From Chitinophagaceae bacterium (GTDB lineage: Bacteria; Bacteroidota; Bacteroidia; Chitinophagales; Chitinophagaceae): a stretch of 8,074 nucleotides of DNA. Position 1 is the first letter of the stretch. Every line of letters begins with the position of its first letter. The stretch covers positions 22,242 to 30,315 of the forward strand of contig DMPB01000184.1 of assembly GCA_003456175.1 (NCBI GenBank), in the 5' to 3' direction. Below the pieces are notes generated by a model that made no database searches, was not told where the DNA came from, and worked only from the letters and a program-made list of their open reading frames with translations. A program made the translations under genes and the position numbers. This document shows positions 1 through 5,699 of this stretch, piece after piece.

Positions 1-678
1 GCCGGCATCGTTCCGATAAAGCTTGTCGCCACTTGTTGGATGTATTGCGTTTTCAAAACTACTGCGTTGAGCAAACGTGCCATTATGATGCACTGCATGA
101 TTGAGCAAATACATATCGATATCGCCATCTACATCCATATCAAAAAAAGCAGCTTGTGTACTGAATCCTTTGAAATTGAGACCATATGCTTCAGCTTCAT
201 TTACGTAAGTAGGAATACCATTTTTAATACCCTTACAAATCAATAATTCGTTAGTACCTGTTAACCCTTCATAACCACTCACCTTACAAACATAGATATC
301 GAGTAGGCCATCGTTATTAATATCTACCACACTAACGCCTGTACTCCAACCGCTTTTAACCGGAATATTAGCAGCAGCGGTTACATCTTCAAAGGTGAAA
401 TTGCCTTTATTGAGGTATAAACTATTTTGTGACTGATTACTTGCGAAAAAAACATCTTGTAAGCCATCGTTATTAAAGTCGCCAACACCAACACCTGCAC
501 CATTATAGAAGTACATGTATTTAAACATGTTAAAAGCATTGGTTGCAGTAAGGTTATTAGCGAAATGAATACCTGTTTGTTCGGCTGTTAGTACTTGTAG
601 CAAAGGCTGTTGCGTAGGCTTGCCACAAGCTACAACAACAAGCATTAGTACCCATGAAAAAATAGATTTACAACGCAT
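1..678 (-). CDS. FG-GAP/VCBS-repeat surface lipoprotein, second paralogue (3' end beyond window)
   Basis: The first 226 codons are present; the frame is open at the left edge, so the C-terminus is missing. The start is the ATG at 678-676. The N-terminus (MRCKSIFSWVLMLVVVACGK) is a lipoprotein signal peptide with lipobox VVAC and lipidated Cys18. Three FG-GAP calcium-loop motifs of the form DxNxDGxxD follow at about residues 67 (DFNNDGLQD), 119 (DINNDGLLD) and 180 (DMDVDGDID), as in integrin-like beta-propeller blades. It aligns throughout with the N-terminus of the gene immediately upstream: both have TGI-FANN, FYNG-G, LYLNKGNF-FED, WSTGV, DIYVC and AAFFD, and the first two loops sit at the same residue numbers. 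Only 3 bp separate its ATG from the upstream TAA, so co-transcription and translational coupling are likely. By inference it is full-length at around 1100 aa with an ASPIC/UnbV domain further on, but that part is not visible. The ligand is unknown. Confidence 0.9.
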   Translation of the reverse strand, partial: MRCKSIFSWVLMLVVVACGKPTQQPLLQVLTAEQTGIHFANNLTATNAFNMFKYMYFYNGAGVGVGDFNNDGLQDVFFASNQSQNSLYLNKGNFTFEDVTAAANIPVKSGWSTGVSVVDINNDGLLDIYVCKVSGYEGLTGTNELLICKGIKNGIPTYVNEAEAYGLNFKGFSTQAAFFDMDVDGDIDMYLLNHAVHHNGTFAQRSSFENAIHPTSGDKLYRNDAG

Positions 679-681
679 GTT

Positions 682-3600
682 TTACTTCTGAAGTTGATAT
701 AATACCGGACGCTCATTGTTCTGCAACCACAGCACACTTTGCCTACCTGTTACTTGTAAGGTTTGAATATCTTTTACACAACCTCGCAGCAAAATACCAC
801 TTGTACTATTGCTGATGTACTGCCATGAACGATTACCACTGTTCAACAAGGTATGCGTATAGCTTGCATCGAGCCGAGCAAATTGCGGAAGAAAATGAAA
901 TAGATTACCACCCAACAAAACATCGGGCTTGTTATCGTTATTAATGTCAGTAACTGCTATAGCATTTACACTACTCCACTGCACTTGCATGGGTAGTTTT
1001 TGAATGGTGAAACTACCATTACCATTATTATACGCTATTATCGAACTGGTATAATTACACGTTCGTACCAATGCTTGTTGTAAAGAAGCATTACTGAATA
1101 ATGCTTGTACCGATTTAGTAGCATAAGCCTCGTGTCGAAGATTTTGTTTTTTCAACGAGGGTATGTTATCCGTTAATTCACGTTTTAAAAAAACAGGTAC
1201 ATCTTTATCGTCAATAGTTCTACTCCATACTTTATCTAACATACCATTTCCATCAAAATCGTTGATGAATAGTTTCACGGGATGTGCACTATCTGGCTTT
1301 AAATAAAAATTTTCGCCATAGTTGCCTATGACCAAATCTTGTAAACCATCATTATTAAGATCTGCCACTGCAACTGCCTGCCACATTCCATTATACGCAT
1401 CTAAGTTGGTATGCTTACGCATGAGTGTTGTTCCATTCCATGCAAAAAATTGTGGCGTACTAAACTCACCTACTACCACTAAAGTTGGTTGTGCATTTTT
1501 ATCGATTAACATCCAAGAAGCATCAGTAACCATGCCTAAGTTTTTAAATGCATCTACCGCTTGCACTGAAAACACACCTTTACCATTATTAAGCCATAAC
1601 TGATTGGTAGATGCTACACCATAGTTCTGTGGCATGCATAAACTTCCAATAAACACATCGGTATCGCCATCGTTATCAACATCAAAAGGTGCAATCACAC
1701 TTGTATTACCTAATACAGCAGGTAATTCGTTGGCACTTGCAAAGTTGCCTTTACCATCGTTCAGGTACAATCGTGTACGCATTTCAATGCTACCTTGCGG
1801 TAAATGATTGCCGCCACTACCCACCATAATATCGATATCGCTATCATTATCAGCATCAAAGGCAGCAACCTCGGTATCTTCAAACTCTAAGTATTGATTG
1901 AAGAGTGCTTGCGTACTGCGTTGCCATTTACCGTAAGGTAATTGCAAGTATAGTTGTGCGGCACTGCCTGCTGCACCTGCTATAAAAACATCTTGCAATC
2001 CATCTTTATTAAAGTCGGCAACAGCACTTTTGGGACCTTGCCTACTTTGCATCATCGGAATATTACGCTCGGTATAAAAATCGATATAGTCGTCTTCTTT
2101 ATGCGGCAAAAAGCTACTGCTATCTGCTAAAGCAAAATATGCATTTACAGTTGTTGTTGTTGGCTTGGGATACCACTTAGCCTCATTGCCTTGTTGCTGT
2201 ACTACCAACAATGTATCTACCTTAGGCTGTAGTAGCGTAGTAAAAGTGTTATTAGGAAATATTATTTGTATTGAATCAATTTTTGTATTTGTAATACCAA
2301 ATAATTGCTTGTAATCAACAGAACTTTGAAAGCCTCTGCTCGGAATAATTTCTCTACTCTGAATGCTGTTACCTTGATACAACTTAATGGTAGTACCAAT
2401 AGCAAACGTGTTTTTATCTTTACCCTTCACTTGTATCGCTACGTGGTGAGAGCCTCTTTGCTTAGCAGTATTTTGATAAATGAATGCAGGTGCATTCACA
2501 TTGTTCACAATTAAATCTAAATCGCCATCATTATCTAAATCGCCATAAGCAGCACCGTTACTGAACGAAGGTTGATTGGCTCCCCAAACCTCGCTGGCAT
2601 CATCGAATTGAAGACTACCATTATTACGGAAAAATATGTTGGGAACTGGCTTACTTGGCATTTTATTAATTACTTGATCTACCTCTTCTTTTTTGCCTGT
2701 AAGTACCATTCGTTGAATAATATCGTTCGCAAAAAAATCTATAAAATCTTGATCAGTTACATCATGATAAATGCCGTTACATACAAATAAGTCGCTCAAG
2801 CCATTATTATCAGCATCAAATATTAATCCGCCCCAGCTCCAATCGCTAGCTGCCATATTGCTATAAAAACTCGTTTCTAAAAACTTACCTTCTTGGTTAT
2901 TAATTTGTAATGTATTGTGTTGATACTGATGATAGAAGCCTCGCTGTTCTTTTAGATTTTGCACATCTATATTATCGAAGCTACTCGTTGTTTTTAAGCG
3001 ATAATCGCTTGGTGGCAACATATCAGTTGTAAAAATATCAGGGTAACCATCGTTATTAATATCGGCCATATCGGCACCCATACTACTCAAACTAGTATGC
3101 TGCATGTAACTTTCTAACTGCTCTTTAAATGTTCCATTTTGCTGATTGATGTATAAATAATCTTTTTCATAAAAATCGTTACTTACGTAAATGTCTGGCC
3201 AATGATCACCATTCACATCACCCACTGTTACACCTAGTCCAAAACTAATCAGGCTACCATAGATATTAGCTTCTGCACTAACATCTGTAAAAACGCCACC
3301 ATCGTTTCGCATCAGAAAACTGCCGCCACCTTTTAAAAAATCTGCTACTGGCCAATCTTTAGCACGCAGGGTTCGGTTGTTACTATTGTTCAAAGTATTC
3401 ACAGGAATAAAACTGTTATTAAGAATAAAACAGTCTAGGTCGCCATCTATATCATAATCAAAAAAAGCAGCATGTGTAGTATATCCATTATTATCTAAAC
3501 CATACGCTTTCGCCTTGTTGGTGAAAGTACCATCATGATTGTTAATGAACAATGCATTGTCGCTATTCATTCCAACCTGATACCCTGCGTTACATACATA

Positions 3601-3984
3601 AATATCGAGCCAGCCATCGGCATTAATATCAACCATTACCACACCAGTGCTCCATTTACTAGCTTCTTCAATACCTGCTTTGGCACTAATATCTTCAAAC
3701 TGAAAATTGCCTTTGTTAAGATATAATTTATTAGCACCCATATTCGCTGTAAAAAAAACATCGGCGAGTCCATCGTTATTGATATCGCCTATTGCACAGC
3801 CACCTCCGTTATAAAAATTACGATAAGTGAATATGTTGAAGTCTTTTGTATTATGAATATTATTTGCAAAGTTGATACCTGTGTTCTGCATTAATGTGAA
3901 AAGTGGGTCGGGCTGTTGCTTGCTATTACATGCCGCGGCGAACAAAATTATAAATACAAAAAAATAATAATGCAATTGTTTCAT
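682..3984 (-). CDS. FG-GAP/VCBS-repeat and ASPIC/UnbV domain surface lipoprotein, 1100 aa
   Basis: A predicted lipid-anchored beta-propeller protein, probably on the outer membrane and facing outward. I place the start at the ATG at 3984-3982. The frame is open for six more codons to a TTG at 4002, but the ATG gives a compact signal peptide (MKQLHYYFFVFIILFAAAC) with lipobox and Cys19. Seven FG-GAP loops (DxNxDGxxD type) lie at about residues 67, 119, 176, 256, 308, 390 and 482. An ASPIC/UnbV-like segment follows at about 525-595 (GTTIKLYQ, REIIPSRGFQSS, IDSIQIIFPN). Six more loops lie at about 657, 710, 768, 875, 909 and 1013, some degenerate (DADNDSDID, DINNDNKPD). Such loops bind calcium in related proteins. 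This gives propeller, ASPIC, second propeller; many CRTAC1-type proteins end soon after ASPIC. No catalytic motif is recognisable. It lies downstream of susCD behind a terminator and 3 bp before a paralogue. A role in binding an extracellular ligand for the SusCD importer is inferred from position only. Confidence 0.95.
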   Translation of the reverse strand: MKQLHYYFFVFIILFAAACNSKQQPDPLFTLMQNTGINFANNIHNTKDFNIFTYRNFYNGGGCAIGDINNDGLADVFFTANMGANKLYLNKGNFQFEDISAKAGIEEASKWSTGVVMVDINADGWLDIYVCNAGYQVGMNSDNALFINNHDGTFTNKAKAYGLDNNGYTTHAAFFDYDIDGDLDCFILNNSFIPVNTLNNSNNRTLRAKDWPVADFLKGGGSFLMRNDGGVFTDVSAEANIYGSLISFGLGVTVGDVNGDHWPDIYVSNDFYEKDYLYINQQNGTFKEQLESYMQHTSLSSMGADMADINNDGYPDIFTTDMLPPSDYRLKTTSSFDNIDVQNLKEQRGFYHQYQHNTLQINNQEGKFLETSFYSNMAASDWSWGGLIFDADNNGLSDLFVCNGIYHDVTDQDFIDFFANDIIQRMVLTGKKEEVDQVINKMPSKPVPNIFFRNNGSLQFDDASEVWGANQPSFSNGAAYGDLDNDGDLDLIVNNVNAPAFIYQNTAKQRGSHHVAIQVKGKDKNTFAIGTTIKLYQGNSIQSREIIPSRGFQSSVDYKQLFGITNTKIDSIQIIFPNNTFTTLLQPKVDTLLVVQQQGNEAKWYPKPTTTTVNAYFALADSSSFLPHKEDDYIDFYTERNIPMMQSRQGPKSAVADFNKDGLQDVFIAGAAGSAAQLYLQLPYGKWQRSTQALFNQYLEFEDTEVAAFDADNDSDIDIMVGSGGNHLPQGSIEMRTRLYLNDGKGNFASANELPAVLGNTSVIAPFDVDNDGDTDVFIGSLCMPQNYGVASTNQLWLNNGKGVFSVQAVDAFKNLGMVTDASWMLIDKNAQPTLVVVGEFSTPQFFAWNGTTLMRKHTNLDAYNGMWQAVAVADLNNDGLQDLVIGNYGENFYLKPDSAHPVKLFINDFDGNGMLDKVWSRTIDDKDVPVFLKRELTDNIPSLKKQNLRHEAYATKSVQALFSNASLQQALVRTCNYTSSIIAYNNGNGSFTIQKLPMQVQWSSVNAIAVTDINNDNKPDVLLGGNLFHFLPQFARLDASYTHTLLNSGNRSWQYISNSTSGILLRGCVKDIQTLQVTGRQSVLWLQNNERPVLYQLQK

Positions 3985-4082
3985 GCTTACTTGGTTGTGC
4001 AATCGAATTGGGCTAATAGAATCTAGGTTTTCAGTGGTTCAATTTACGTATTATTTGATGTTGCTGTGTGCTCATTTATTTG

Positions 4083-4152
4083 CCGTAAGGCGTTTATTTT
4101 ATAATACAAAAGGCCACCATAATGGTGGCCTTTATAGCTTATAACCTTACGG
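4083..4152. repeat. Nested inverted repeats surrounding the susD terminator
   Basis: Two further inverted repeats enclose the terminator stem. The outer pair is CCGTAAGG (4083-4090) with CCTTACGG (4145-4152), a perfect 8-bp match. The middle pair is TTATAA (4099-4104) with TTATAA (4139-4144). Together with the inner stem they could form one long interrupted hairpin in the transcript. An 8-bp match within 70 bases of AT-rich sequence may be chance, and TTATAA is self-complementary, so its significance is uncertain. The outer arm starts just after the susD stop codon. Confidence 0.5.
4103..4133 (-). terminator. Rho-independent terminator downstream of susD
   Basis: Read on the minus strand, a GC-rich stem GGCCACC / GGTGGCC (4130-4124 with 4118-4112) closes a 5-nt ATTAT loop. 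It is extended by AAA/TTT on the flanks to 10 bp and is followed by the T-rich tract TTTTGTATT. It begins about 25 bp after the susD stop and ends over 100 bp before the next start, the expected place for a terminator or a partial one. The symmetry would also form a hairpin on the plus strand, but there the tail is only TTTATAG and no plus-strand gene runs into it. It should lower transcription of the FG-GAP genes relative to susCD. Confidence 0.85.
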
Positions 4153-4156
4153 TAAA

Positions 4157-5680
4157 TTAATAACCTGGGTTTTGCTTTAAGTTAGGATTGGCAGCCAAAG
4201 AACGGTTAGGAATTGGGAACAATAAACGTTCAGTACCAGAGGCTGGCTTTTCGTTCCAAGTACCTAAGAACTTACCAAAGCGGATAAGATCTTGGCGTCT
4301 CCAACCTTCCCAATACAACTCGCGGCCACGCTCATCAATCAAATTATCGTTTGTAAGTGTTGCTAATGGAGTAGCACCACGGAAACTACGGATTTGGTTA
4401 ACAATAGTTAAGGCAGCAGCAGCTTGGTTAGTACGTAGTAAAGCTTCAGCTTTCATAAGTAACACATCTGAATAACGTAAGTATACGTAATCGTTATTGG
4501 CATTATCACCGCCAGTGTAGTCGATAGGATATTTAACTACACGAATACCTTTAACTTCTAAATCGTTACCAGTTTCAATTAACTTGATATCGGTTGTGAA
4601 TACAAGTGGATTACCTTTTCTATCGCGAAGCGCTACACCATTTTGGTCGCGTTGTTGGCCTACTAAGAAACCAACATTGATACCACCTACATTGGTTTGA
4701 CCAGCATAAGGGCCACCACGACGAGGATCGGTAGCATCGAACTTGTTATAGAAATCGGCAATGGTGGTGAAACCATTCCAACCACTAGGATTTTGGTTGT
4801 AGTGCAAGCCGCAGAACCAACGGCTACGCACGTTACCACTTTCCACTCCACCAAGGTTACGAGCTGTGAAAATGTTCTCACGGCTTAATGTTTCGTTGTT
4901 TGGTGCAAAGTTGTCGAAGTAGTTGGTTAACTGATACGTTCCGCTATTGATAATTTGATCTGCAAGCGTTATTACCTGTTGCATATCGGCAGCAGCGAAA
5001 GTTGGTGTAGCTCTGTTTGTAAATACACCTTTGTTGAGATATACTTTCATTAACAAAGCTCTAGCTGCATCTTTATTAGCCGTGTAGGCAGGGCCATTAG
5101 GTAATGCAGGTAAAATAGCATTTAGTTCTGCAATAATATAATCTGCAGCTTCTACGCCGCTACGTACTTTAGGTGTAACAGATATATCGGCACCCGGCTC
5201 ACGGTAAGGCACTTGGTTCCAACCATCTAGCATAGAGAACATGGCATAAGCTCTTAAATAACGAGCTTCGGCTGCTGCTTGTGCTGGTGGGTTGAACTTT
5301 AGTAAGTCGGTAGTTGCAAAAACTACTCTACCTAAGTTACGGTAAGTGTCGGCTAAGAAAGCGTGGTCGGCATCCCAACGGTGGTTATGTAGTACACGCC
5401 AAACACCGTTATCATCCCAGTCGCCACCACGTGTGGGCCCGATTACTTCATCAGAAGTATGTTCTTGTGCTGCCCACCATTGTGCCTGATCTTGATAAGG
5501 GGCACGCATGGCATCGTAACAGCCTTTTAGTAGTGAGCTTACATCGGGGTTAGAGCCACCAAATAATTGGTTAGCTTCTGTACCCGTTAATTCGCCATTT
5601 AATTTTTCATCTAGTTTCGTACAGCTTGCTAATACTGATGCTCCAATCAGTCCAACTGCTGCTATTTTCGCTAATTTCAT
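4157..5680 (-). CDS. SusD/RagB family nutrient-binding outer-membrane lipoprotein
   Basis: The surface lipoprotein lid of a SusCD importer, which captures the ligand and closes over the SusC barrel. It is 507 aa, a normal family length. The start at ATG 5680 gives a signal peptide (MKLAKIAAVGLIGASVLASC) with lipobox LASC and Cys20. Family landmarks in order: the early LLKGCYDAMR helix (about 50-59); a Trp-rich segment with W68, W69, W88, W94 and W102; EARYLRAYAMFSMLDGWNQVPY (about 138-159), the SusD motif preceding a VP-Y turn; AARALLMKVYLNKG (about 205-218), TPR-like; DYVYLRYSDVLLMKAEALLR (about 397-416); DERGRELYWEGWRRQDLIRFGKF (about 449-471); and the C-terminal NPNLKQNPGY ending. It starts 19 bp after the susC stop with no terminator between, so the pair is almost certainly one transcript. 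The substrate cannot be read from the sequence; the Trp residues may belong to the ligand face, which is inference. Confidence 0.97.
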   Translation of the reverse strand: MKLAKIAAVGLIGASVLASCTKLDEKLNGELTGTEANQLFGGSNPDVSSLLKGCYDAMRAPYQDQAQWWAAQEHTSDEVIGPTRGGDWDDNGVWRVLHNHRWDADHAFLADTYRNLGRVVFATTDLLKFNPPAQAAAEARYLRAYAMFSMLDGWNQVPYREPGADISVTPKVRSGVEAADYIIAELNAILPALPNGPAYTANKDAARALLMKVYLNKGVFTNRATPTFAAADMQQVITLADQIINSGTYQLTNYFDNFAPNNETLSRENIFTARNLGGVESGNVRSRWFCGLHYNQNPSGWNGFTTIADFYNKFDATDPRRGGPYAGQTNVGGINVGFLVGQQRDQNGVALRDRKGNPLVFTTDIKLIETGNDLEVKGIRVVKYPIDYTGGDNANNDYVYLRYSDVLLMKAEALLRTNQAAAALTIVNQIRSFRGATPLATLTNDNLIDERGRELYWEGWRRQDLIRFGKFLGTWNEKPASGTERLLFPIPNRSLAANPNLKQNPGY

Positions 5681-5699
5681 ACGTTTTGAGTTTTACTGA

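Noticed and set aside
1322..1603. Plus-strand open frames inside the minus-strand genes (for example 1322-1603, 40-246, 5314-5553, 6341-6601).
   Set aside because: They lie entirely within strongly supported minus-strand coding regions, show no recognisable domain, and are low-complexity shadows of the real genes.
3751..3758. Homopolymer A8 run (T8 in the coding strand), with A7 runs at 142-148, 446-452 and 3460-3466, as possible phase-variation slippage sites.
   Set aside because: All encode conserved Phe-Phe pairs in the FG-GAP motifs (DVFF, AAFFD), and the runs are short. The protein sequence explains them without invoking a contingency locus.
682..3984. Recurring GCCATCGTTATTAATATC-like sequences on the plus strand as a DNA repeat array or regulatory repeats.
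   Set aside because: They are the reverse complement of codons for the DINNDG calcium loops at irregular spacing, so they are protein-level repeats.
3985..4110. A Bacteroidota-type promoter (TTG, about 19 bases, TAnnTTTG) on the minus strand before the 1100-aa FG-GAP gene.
   Set aside because: A TTG followed at 19 bases by TACGGCAA, and a TAAATTGA without an upstream TTG, match too poorly. A promoter here is plausible given the terminator, but none can be pointed to.
4687..4881. A 64-codon minus-strand open frame inside the susD-like gene in another frame.
   Set aside because: It is fully nested within the SusD coding sequence, with no family resemblance.
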